This document shows positions 57,736 through 64,000 of a DNA stretch of 64,000 bases, piece by piece. The stretch's first letter is position 1, and the number at the start of each line of letters is the position of its first letter. The notes beneath the pieces were generated by a model. It did not search any database and was not told the origin of the DNA. It saw only the letters and a program-made list of their open reading frames with translations. Source of the DNA: RYN-230 sp036509255 (GTDB taxonomy: Bacteria > Actinomycetota > Actinomycetes > Streptosporangiales > Streptosporangiaceae); NCBI GenBank assembly GCA_036509255.1, contig DATCFY010000033.1:8940-72939 (forward strand), in the 5' to 3' direction. The translations under genes were made by a program, and so were the position numbers.

Positions 57736-59511
57736 TCACTGGATCACCCAGCGGCCGGGCAGGATCAGCGGTCCTTGCGGGGACAGGCCCGCGGCGGCCG
57801 CCAGCACGGACACCGGCCCCCAGCTCTCCGCGAACAGCGCCCCGATCCCGGCCGCCCCGATCCCGGCCGCCCCGATCCCGGCCCCGATCCCGGTCATCCC
57901 GATCCCGGCGGCTGGAGCGGCGCGCCGAGCCTCGCTGGAGTCCGGCGGCCGCAGCCGGTCCAGCGGATGGCTCCGCGGGTACAGCCGCACCGCGGCGCCG
58001 TCAGGGAGCGAGGCCTTCTCCCGGGCCACGGCCATCGCGGTGTCCAGGCCGCCGAGCTCGTCCACCAGGCCGATGCCGGCCGCGTCCGCCCCGGTCCACA
58101 CCCGGCCCCGGGCGATCTCGTGCACCTGGGCCTGGGTGAGCCCGCGCCCGTCCGCCACCTTGCCGGTGAAGTCGGCGTAGATCCGGTCCAGCCAGCTGTT
58201 GATCTTTTCCCATTCCTCGTCGCTGTACGGGCGCGAGGTGGTGAACATGTCCGCATGCGAGCCCTCGGTCACCGAGTCCGTGCTCACCCCGGCCCGGTCC
58301 AGGGCCTGACCCAGCACGGGCTTGGCGGTGATCACGCCGATGGAGCCGGTGATCGTGCCCGGCTGGGCGACGATGGTGTCCGCGGCCATGGCGATGAAGT
58401 AGCCGCCGGAGGCGGCGACCTCGCTCATCGACGCCACGACCGGCTTGCCCGCCTCACGGGCCCGGACCACCTCACGCCAGATCGTGTCGGAGGCCACGTA
58501 CGAGCCGCCCGGGCTGTTCACCCGCAGCACGATCGCCTTGACCCGATGGTCGGCCACCGCGCCGCGCAGGGCGCCGCTGATCGTGTCCGAGCCCATCGAG
58601 CTGCCGCCCATCGGGCTGCGGGTGGTGCGGCCGCGCCGGATCGGCCCGCTGGCGTAGATCAGCGCGAGGCCGTCCTCGGCGGTACCGGGCAGCTTCCTGG
58701 CCCGCTCGGCCAGCGTCCGGGCCCGCCGGTAACGCCCCAGGTACAGCAGGTACGCATCCGGTCCCGCCGCCTCGCGGACCGCCGCATAGACCTCGTCCCG
58801 GTAGCCGAGCGCGTCTACCAGGCGGGCGTCCAGGGCCTCGCCGGACACGAACGGGCCGCGGTCGACCAGCGCGCGGGCGTCCGCCGGTGAGATCTCCAGG
58901 CGCTGCGCGATCGCCCCGGTCAGCTGTTCCACGATCGAGGCGGCCACCCGCTGCGTCGCCTCGCGGGCCGGCCCGGAGAACCCGTGCTCGGTCAGCCGCT
59001 CGGCGGCGCTCTTGTATTCGCCGCGGGCGGCGACCTGGACCTCGACGCCCAGCTTGTCCAGCGCGCCGCGGTAGAACCAGTTCTGGACGGCGACCCCGGT
59101 CAGCCCGAGGTCCCCGGACGGCTGCAGGTAGATCCGGTCGAAGGCGGTGGCCAGGTAGTACGGCACGTTGCCGGGGCTGAAGTCGCCGAACGTCTCCGCC
59201 CAGGCCACGGTCAGCTTGCCTGAGCCGCCGAACTCGCGGATCGCCGCGTGCAGCTCCTGGACCTGGGCCAGCCCGATTGGCCGCCCGCCGACCTTCACCA
59301 CCAGCGCCCTGACCCGGTCGTCGGACCGGGCCCGGCGCAGGCCGTCCAGCACGTCGGCCAGCCGGGTCCGGCGCATCGTGGTCAGCGCCGAGATCGGGTC
59401 GGACGGGGGTTCCTCGGCGATGCCCTCGGTCAGGTCCAGCTCGAGGATCAGCGGCGCGGTCCGGCGCTGGCGGAACCTGGTGATCCGGTCGGTCACCATC
59501 GAAGTCACCAT
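57736..59511 (-). CDS. sppA: signal peptide peptidase SppA (long form)
   Basis: A 591-residue protease of the 67-kDa SppA type with two tandem crotonase-like domains. The N-terminal half provides the general-base Lys167 in 'AARGEYKSAAE', the C-terminal half the nucleophile Ser368 in 'SEVAASGGYFIA'. It degrades signal peptides. No clear N-terminal membrane helix is seen, unlike E. coli SppA. A 15-base repeat (57841-57882) encodes a Gly-Ile-Gly-Ala-Ala run near residue 545. Starts at 59511 and 59499 are both possible. Confidence 0.93.
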   Translation of the reverse strand: MVTSMVTDRITRFRQRRTAPLILELDLTEGIAEEPPSDPISALTTMRRTRLADVLDGLRRARSDDRVRALVVKVGGRPIGLAQVQELHAAIREFGGSGKLTVAWAETFGDFSPGNVPYYLATAFDRIYLQPSGDLGLTGVAVQNWFYRGALDKLGVEVQVAARGEYKSAAERLTEHGFSGPAREATQRVAASIVEQLTGAIAQRLEISPADARALVDRGPFVSGEALDARLVDALGYRDEVYAAVREAAGPDAYLLYLGRYRRARTLAERARKLPGTAEDGLALIYASGPIRRGRTTRSPMGGSSMGSDTISGALRGAVADHRVKAIVLRVNSPGGSYVASDTIWREVVRAREAGKPVVASMSEVAASGGYFIAMAADTIVAQPGTITGSIGVITAKPVLGQALDRAGVSTDSVTEGSHADMFTTSRPYSDEEWEKINSWLDRIYADFTGKVADGRGLTQAQVHEIARGRVWTGADAAGIGLVDELGGLDTAMAVAREKASLPDGAAVRLYPRSHPLDRLRPPDSSEARRAAPAAGIGMTGIGAGIGAAGIGAAGIGALFAESWGPVSVLAAAAGLSPQGPLILPGRWVIQ

Positions 59512-59633
59512 GCCAGCAGCTTACGGGGCGGCCGCCGTGCCGCTGCCCGGGGCGGGCGGGGCCATTCTGGCCTGCCCGGATCAGGCCAGATGGCCTGCGC
59601 TATCGTCGGTCGGGATGGCCGGAAGGGACGTCA

Positions 59634-60506
59634 ATGGCCGATGGTGACGGCAATGGCTGGGTGGTGTGTGCCCAAGGCCACCGCCACTGGGGGAAATACG
59701 GCGCAGCCGGCCTGCTGGCCAGCGCCGCGGGGCCGGACGGCCAGCCGAGCGTACTGCTGATCCACCGGGCCAGCTGGACCCAGCACCCCGATACCTGGGG
59801 GCCGCCCGGCGGCGCCCGGGACAGTCACGAGAGCGCGACCGGCGCCGCCCTGCGTGAGGCGGCCGAAGAGTGCGCGGTCCCGCCGGAGGCGGTGCGGATC
59901 CACGGCCTTTTCGACGACGACCACGGCGGCTGGTCCTACCAGACGCTGATCGCGGACTCCGACGGCGAGTTCGAGGTCTACCCGGCCAGCCGGGAGGCGC
60001 CCGAGGTGGCCTGGGTACCCGCGGACCGGGTCGAGGCGCTGCCGCTGCACCCCGGGTTCGCCCAGACCTGGCCGGTCATCCGGGGGGCCTTGGAGCCGGT
60101 GACCGTGATCGTGGACGGCGCCAACGTGATGGGCTCCCGCGCCGACGGCTGGTGGCGGGACCGGGCCGGGGCGGCGGCCCGGCTGTACGGGGAACTCGCC
60201 GCGCTGGCCGGCCGGGGCGTCGCGGAGCTGCCCAAGGAGCTGGCCGCGGACGGCCTCGACCGCTGGTTCCCCCGGTACGTCCTGGTGGTCGAGGGGCAGG
60301 CCAAGGCGGCGGTGCCCGCGCTGCGGGAGATCGCGGGAGTGTGTGTCGCCGCCGCCCCCGGTTCCGGCGACGACACCATCGCCGAGCTGGCCGCCACCAC
60401 CGGCGGGCGGCGGCTGGTGGTCACCGCCGACCGGGAGCTGCGCGGCCGGGCCGCGGCCGCCGGCGCGGCCGTGACCGGCCCCCGGTGGCTGCTCAGCCTG
60501 CTTTAG
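59634..60506 (+). CDS. Nudix hydrolase fused to NYN/PIN-like nuclease domain
   Basis: A 290-residue two-domain protein. Residues ~20-150 form a Nudix hydrolase with a complete Nudix box from Gly60 ('GARDSHE...REAAEE'). Residues ~155-290 form an NYN (PIN-like) domain beginning 'PVTVIVDGANVMGSRADGWW' with Asp161, and ending with acidic 'TADRELRGRA'. The second domain resembles YacP/Rae1-type ribonucleases. The fusion joins nucleotide-cap or sugar-nucleotide hydrolysis to possible RNA cleavage. The last 14 bases overlap the convergent membrane-protein gene. Confidence 0.88.
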   Translation: MADGDGNGWVVCAQGHRHWGKYGAAGLLASAAGPDGQPSVLLIHRASWTQHPDTWGPPGGARDSHESATGAALREAAEECAVPPEAVRIHGLFDDDHGGWSYQTLIADSDGEFEVYPASREAPEVAWVPADRVEALPLHPGFAQTWPVIRGALEPVTVIVDGANVMGSRADGWWRDRAGAAARLYGELAALAGRGVAELPKELAADGLDRWFPRYVLVVEGQAKAAVPALREIAGVCVAAAPGSGDDTIAELAATTGGRRLVVTADRELRGRAAAAGAAVTGPRWLLSLL

Positions 60507-60981
60507 CCCTAGCGCGGTCGCGGGCCAGCCGCTGGAGCACCGGCCGGGCCGCGAGGTAGGACCCGGCCACCGCCGAGCCGCCTACACCCAGGTCCACCGA
60601 GATCCGGCCCTGCCGGGCCCAGTACACGTCCTTGAGGTCCAGCAGCAGCGCGAACTCGTCCACGATGAGGGCCAGGGCCGCGCCGTAGCTGACCGCCACG
60701 GCCGGATGCCGCCGGTGCCGGTCCTCGCCGCGCACCGCGATCGCCCCCACCCCGGCGAGCATGCCGATGCCCCACAGGTAGTGGTGCAGGTGCTCGCCGC
60801 CCGCGCTGAGGTTGCGGAACGGGCCGCGGCCCGCCCGGATGCTGTAGGTGATGCCCCGGGTGAGGGCGAACGTGCCGGTGAACGACAGCCAGCTGAGCAG
60901 GGCGCTGCGCTGGCCCTCGTTCAGCTCCTCGTGGTAGGCGGTCCGTACCTCGGCGGCCGGCACCGGAAGGGCGTTGCTCAT
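60493..60981 (-). CDS. conserved integral membrane protein
   Basis: A 162-residue protein with four hydrophobic segments and conserved-looking polar motifs 'GGEHLHHYLWGIGMLAG' (paired His) and 'LIVDEFALLLDLKDVYWARQGR' (Asp/Glu in a membrane-edge helix). The His and acidic residues suggest metal or ligand binding. No family name is certain. The tail overlaps the Nudix-NYN gene by 14 bases. Confidence 0.78.
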   Translation of the reverse strand: MSNALPVPAAEVRTAYHEELNEGQRSALLSWLSFTGTFALTRGITYSIRAGRGPFRNLSAGGEHLHHYLWGIGMLAGVGAIAVRGEDRHRRHPAVAVSYGAALALIVDEFALLLDLKDVYWARQGRISVDLGVGGSAVAGSYLAARPVLQRLARDRARAKAG

Positions 60982-61070
60982 AGGTCATCACTACCCTCTG
61001 TAACGACCACTCATCGGTGCCGGGCTGACCGCAGTTGCCCGGACAAAGCGGCCTAAACCATCATGACTCC

Positions 61071-61370
61071 ATGCACGAGGGCGGACAGGGGAAGGCGCCC
61101 GGGCGCCGCAAGCGGGTCATCTTCTGGTTACTGGCGGCTGCCGTGGCCCGGCGCGTGGTGGCCTCGTCGTACTGCCAGCAGGACACGAGCCCCGGCCCCG
61201 GGGGATACGTCTGGTACTACGGCGGCAGCGGGACCGGCATCGGGTCCACGGCGCGCGGCGGGTCACTGACCCCGCCGGAGGACGATCCCGGCGGCGGGAC
61301 CGGCAACTCCGGCAACTCCGGGGACGACAGCGGTGACGACGGGGGCGACACCAGCGGCGGCGGTGAGTGA
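61071..61370 (+). CDS. small Gly/Asp-rich protein with N-terminal hydrophobic helix
   Basis: A possible 99-residue protein: a basic stretch 'GRRKRVIFWLLAAAVARRVVAS', then a Tyr/Gly segment and a disordered Gly/Asp/Ser tail. It looks like a small membrane-anchored or exported protein, but there is no good ribosome site and the composition is simple. Low certainty. Confidence 0.4.
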   Translation: MHEGGQGKAPGRRKRVIFWLLAAAVARRVVASSYCQQDTSPGPGGYVWYYGGSGTGIGSTARGGSLTPPEDDPGGGTGNSGNSGDDSGDDGGDTSGGGE

Positions 61371-61473
61371 AGGCGGCGAGTGAAGCGGTCCCGCCAGAGC
61401 CCGGGTGACCGCCGCGCCCCGGTGTGGGCGAGGTCACCGCCCGCGGCCGCGCGGAATGTGCTTTGGTCGAGAA

Positions 61474-62229
61474 GTGACCGTCGCCGATCTGCTCCTGCTG
61501 CTGGTCACGGGGATAGCCGCGGGCATCGTCAGCACCGTCGCGAGCCTCGCGTCGGTGGTGTCCTACCCGGTGCTGCTCGCGCTCGGCCTGCCGCCGCTGT
61601 CGGCGAACGTGACCAACACGGTGTCGCTCCTGTTCACCGGGGTGGGTGCGGCCGCGGGCTCACGCCCGGAACTGGCCGGCCAGGGCGGCCGGATCCGGCG
61701 GCTGGGCCTGGTCACCGCGCTGGGCGGCGCGGCGGGCGCCGCGCTGCTCCTGCTCACCCCGGCCCGGACGTTCGAGGCCGCGGCGCCGATCCTGATCGGG
61801 GCGGCCTCGCTGCTGCTCCTGCTCCAGGCGGCCCTCCCGGCCACCGAAACCGGGCATCCCGACCGGGAACGTAACCCCTTCCTCATCGCGGCGCTGTTCT
61901 GCGTGGCCATCTACGTCGGCTACTTCGGCGCGGCCGGCGGCATCCTGCTGCTGGTGGTGCTGACCACCATGCTCACCGAGCCGCTGGCCCGGACCAACGC
62001 GATCAAGAACGTGGTCTCGGGACTGGCCAACGCGGTGGCGGCGGTGGCGTTCGCGCTATTCGGCCCGGTCCGCTGGGCCGCGGTGCTGCCGCTGGCGGCG
62101 GGGTTCCTCATCGGCGGCCGGATCGGCCCGATCCTGGTCCGCTACCTGCCGGCCCGGGTGCTGCGGGTCGTGATCGGCCTGGGCGGCATCGCTCTGGCCG
62201 TCAGACTCGGCCTCAGTGCGTACGACTAA
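61474..62229 (+). CDS. TSUP/TauE-SafE family anion exporter
   Basis: A 251-residue membrane protein with about eight hydrophobic segments and the two-half symmetry of TSUP transporters: 'LPPLSANVTNTVSLLFTGVG' in half 1, 'NAIKNVVSGLANAVAAVAF' in half 2. The family moves sulfite, sulfonates or organic anions. GTG 61474 is chosen; ATG 61456 is an alternative. It converges on glgB. Confidence 0.88.
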   Translation: MTVADLLLLLVTGIAAGIVSTVASLASVVSYPVLLALGLPPLSANVTNTVSLLFTGVGAAAGSRPELAGQGGRIRRLGLVTALGGAAGAALLLLTPARTFEAAAPILIGAASLLLLLQAALPATETGHPDRERNPFLIAALFCVAIYVGYFGAAGGILLLVVLTTMLTEPLARTNAIKNVVSGLANAVAAVAFALFGPVRWAAVLPLAAGFLIGGRIGPILVRYLPARVLRVVIGLGGIALAVRLGLSAYD

Positions 62230-62329
62230 ATTCAAATTCTCCGCAACGAAAACGGTGCCCCCTGATCACGTCGCGCCCGTTCGGCGGCATGAATGAAACT
62301 TCGGGGCACACCTGACTACACCGATCCAA

Positions 62330-62405
62330 CATTCACGGGCGTGCGGGCGGGCCGGGGGTGGTCGGGTCCGGCATTCACGGGCCTGCGGGGCGGGCCGGGG
62401 GAGTG
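62330..62405. repeat. ~33-bp direct repeat
   Basis: Two near-identical ~33-base segments starting CATTCACGGGC (about 62331 and 62372) lie between the TSUP and glgB genes, with few differences. Confidence 0.7.
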
Positions 62406-62417
62406 GCCTGCCGCGCA

Positions 62418-62459
62418 GAAAACCGTCCCGGGGCGGAGGACCGGCCCGGGACGGTTTTC
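62418..62459. terminator. bidirectional terminator after glgB
   Basis: A 15-bp perfect stem (62418-62432/62445-62459, 12-base loop) whose arms end in AAAA and TTTT, so it reads as an intrinsic terminator in both directions. On the plus strand it continues into CGTTGCGGAGATTT, a copy of the dispersed motif. Confidence 0.9.
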
Positions 62460-62485
62460 GTTGCGGAGATTTTGGGTTTCGGGTT

Positions 62486-64000
62486 TTACTCGGGTGCGAG
62501 CCAGAGCACGCCGAGCGGGGGCAGGGTGAGTACCGCGGACGCGGGCTGCCCGTGCCACGGCTCCGGGACGGCCTCGATCACGCCGAGGTTGCCCACGCCG
62601 CTGCCGCCGTAGTCGGCCGCGTCGGTGTTGACCAGTTCCCGCCAGCGGCCCGCGTGCGGCAGCCCCAGCCGGTACTCGGTGTGCGGGCCGCCGGAGAAGT
62701 TCGCCACGCAGGCGACCACACCCGGGCCGCCTGGGCCGCCCGGGTCGCCCGTGTCGTCCGGTACGGGCGGGCCGGCCAGGCGCAGGAACGAGAGCACGTT
62801 CCCGGCCGCGTCGTTCGCGTCGATCCAGCTGAACCCGGTGGGCGAATTGTCCTCGGCCCACATCGCCGGCGAGCCGCGGTAGGCGCGGTTCAGGTCCCCG
62901 ACCAGCGTGCGGACCCCGGCGTGGCCCGGGTAGTCCAGCATCCACCAATCGAGGCCGCGCTCGGCGGACCACTCGTTGCCCTGGCCGAATTCCGACCCCA
63001 TGAACAGCAGCTGCTTGCCCGGGTGCGCCCACATGTAGGCCAGCATGGCCCGCAGCCCGGCGAAGCGGTTCCACTCGTCACCGGGCATCTTGCCGAGCAG
63101 CGATCCCTTGCCGTGCACGACCTCGTCGTGCGACAGGGGCAGCATGAAGTTCTCGCTGTAGGCGTACATGAGCGAGAACGTGATCTCGTTGTGGTGGAAC
63201 TGCCGGTACACCGGGTCGAGCGACATATAGCTGAGCGTGTCGTGCATCCAGCCCAGGTTCCACTTGAAGCCGAAGCCCAGGCCGCCCAGGTGCACCGGCC
63301 TGGTCACGCCCGGCCAGGCGGTGGACTCCTCGGCGATCATCATGACCCCGGGGACCCGCCGGTAGGAGGTCGCGTTGACCTCCTGCAGCAGGGCGACCGC
63401 GTCAGTGTTCTCCCGGCCGCCCTGGGCGTTCGGGACCCATTCGCCGGCCTTCCGGGAGTAGTCCAGGTAGAGCATGGACGCCACCGCGTCGACCCGGAGC
63501 CCGTCGGTGTGGAACTCCTCCAGCCAGTACAGGGCGTTGGCCACGAGGAAGTTGCGGACCTCGTTGCGGCCGTAGTTGAAGATGAGCGTGCCCCAGTCGG
63601 GGTGCTCCCCGCGGCGGGGGTCGGGGTGCTCGTACAGCGGGGTGCCGTCGAACCGGGCCAGCGCCCACTCGTCGCGCGGGAAGTGCGCGGGTACCCAGTC
63701 GAGGATCACGCCGATCCCGGCCTGGTGCAGCCGGTCGACCAGGTAGCGGAACTCGTCCGGGGTGCCGAACCGGGCCGTGGGCGCGAAGTAGGAGGTGACC
63801 TGGTAGCCCCAGGACCCGCCGAACGGGTGCTCGGCCACTGGCAGGAACTCCACGTGGGTGAAGCCCAGGCCCGACACGTACTCGGTCAGCTCGTCGGCGA
63901 GCTGGACGTAGGTCAGGCCGGGCCGCCATGACCCCAGGTGCACCTCGTAGACGCTGACCGGCTCGCGGACCTGCTGGCCGCGGGACCGGGCCGCCAGCCA
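62486..64000 (-). CDS. glgB: 1,4-alpha-glucan branching enzyme, 5' end cut by window
   Basis: The visible 504 codons cover the GH13 catalytic barrel and C-terminal domain of GlgB. They show 'PVAEHPFGGSWGYQ' (region I vicinity), 'DGLRVDAVASMLYLD' (nucleophile Asp), 'MMIAEESTAWPGVTRP' (acid/base Glu) and 'LPLSHDEVVHGKGSL' (third acid), then 'GGLGFGFKWNLGWMHD'. It creates alpha-1,6 branches in glycogen. The frame is open to base 64000, so the N-terminal CBM48 part and start lie outside. Asp/Gly-rich insertion near 62740. Confidence 0.96.
   Translation of the reverse strand, partial: WLAARSRGQQVREPVSVYEVHLGSWRPGLTYVQLADELTEYVSGLGFTHVEFLPVAEHPFGGSWGYQVTSYFAPTARFGTPDEFRYLVDRLHQAGIGVILDWVPAHFPRDEWALARFDGTPLYEHPDPRRGEHPDWGTLIFNYGRNEVRNFLVANALYWLEEFHTDGLRVDAVASMLYLDYSRKAGEWVPNAQGGRENTDAVALLQEVNATSYRRVPGVMMIAEESTAWPGVTRPVHLGGLGFGFKWNLGWMHDTLSYMSLDPVYRQFHHNEITFSLMYAYSENFMLPLSHDEVVHGKGSLLGKMPGDEWNRFAGLRAMLAYMWAHPGKQLLFMGSEFGQGNEWSAERGLDWWMLDYPGHAGVRTLVGDLNRAYRGSPAMWAEDNSPTGFSWIDANDAAGNVLSFLRLAGPPVPDDTGDPGGPGGPGVVACVANFSGGPHTEYRLGLPHAGRWRELVNTDAADYGGSGVGNLGVIEAVPEPWHGQPASAVLTLPPLGVLWLAPE

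Noticed and set aside
56026..58890. 954-codon plus-strand open frame, and similar long antisense frames at 875-3526, 3073-4833, 4695-6521, 15373-17316, 24256-25848, 32206-34554
   Set aside because: They lie antisense to well-recognised genes, have low-complexity Arg/Gly/Pro/His composition and no conserved motif. High GC leaves stop codons rare in these frames.

Overview
The window is high-GC, densely coded DNA with GTG and TTG starts and strong GGAGG-type ribosome sites. It carries a WhiB-family iron-sulfur regulator, a nickel superoxide dismutase with its maturation protease, a fused 2-oxoglutarate decarboxylase/dehydrogenase (Kgd), a PdtaS-type sensor kinase, a SigF/SigB-type sigma factor with its anti-sigma kinase, and a DasR-like GntR regulator. 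This combination points to a chromosomal segment of a free-living filamentous-type actinobacterium (Actinomycetota). I cannot name the species. I see no rRNA, tRNA, CRISPR array, phage or insertion sequence.

Region 1 (1-8.1 kb): an HD-domain membrane protein cut by the window edge, a biotin carboxylase, a 70-residue biotin carrier, a TPP-dependent acetolactate-synthase-like enzyme, a DUF3311/sodium-solute symporter pair, a DUF6314 protein and the biotin transporter BioY. Region 2 (8.1-17.3 kb) is regulatory and stress related: DasR-like regulator, PdtaS, WhiB1, a lipid kinase, a membrane protein, anti-sigma factor plus sigma factor with a 4-base GTGA overlap, SodN/SodX, and an amino-acid permease. 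Region 3 (17.5-33.5 kb) is mostly metabolic: a CGNR zinc-finger regulator, quinone oxidoreductase, a frameshifted 2-hydroxyacid dehydrogenase, two aminotransferases, a DUF4097/PadR pair, Kgd with a coupled 59-residue DUF6104 protein, a glutathionyl-hydroquinone-reductase-like protein lacking the catalytic Cys, a DedA protein, a BlaI regulator, a nitrilase-family amidase and a bacterial serpin. Region 4 (33.5-45.2 kb): a glyoxalase-fold protein, an MntP-like membrane protein, and a group of ferredoxin, two methyltransferases, an alpha/alpha-barrel protein, a GT4 glycosyltransferase and GDP-mannose dehydratase that looks like a glycoconjugate locus. These are followed by a VIT-family metal transporter and a complete compatible-solute ABC transporter (ATPase, two permeases, lipoprotein). 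Region 5 (45.4-55.7 kb): a histidine-utilisation cluster, hutU, an M20 amidohydrolase, hutF and hutI, interrupted by a MarR/extradiol-dioxygenase pair; then a double Lrp regulator divergent from a DHA2 drug exporter. Region 6 (56.2-64 kb): a Methyltransf_19-type protein, flavin reductase, SppA protease, a Nudix-NYN fusion, membrane proteins and a truncated glycogen branching enzyme.

Non-coding structure is unusually informative. Convergent gene ends are often closed by long perfect hairpins (15-24 bp arms). Two CRP/GlxR-like GTGA-N6-TCAC sites sit upstream of whiB1 and of the symporter operon. Twin palindromes lie between marR and the dioxygenase. A motif of about 19 bp (core TTTTCGTTGCGGAGA) recurs at four places, with weaker copies, partly next to terminator stems. 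Short tandem triplications of 13-21 bp are common both between and inside genes.
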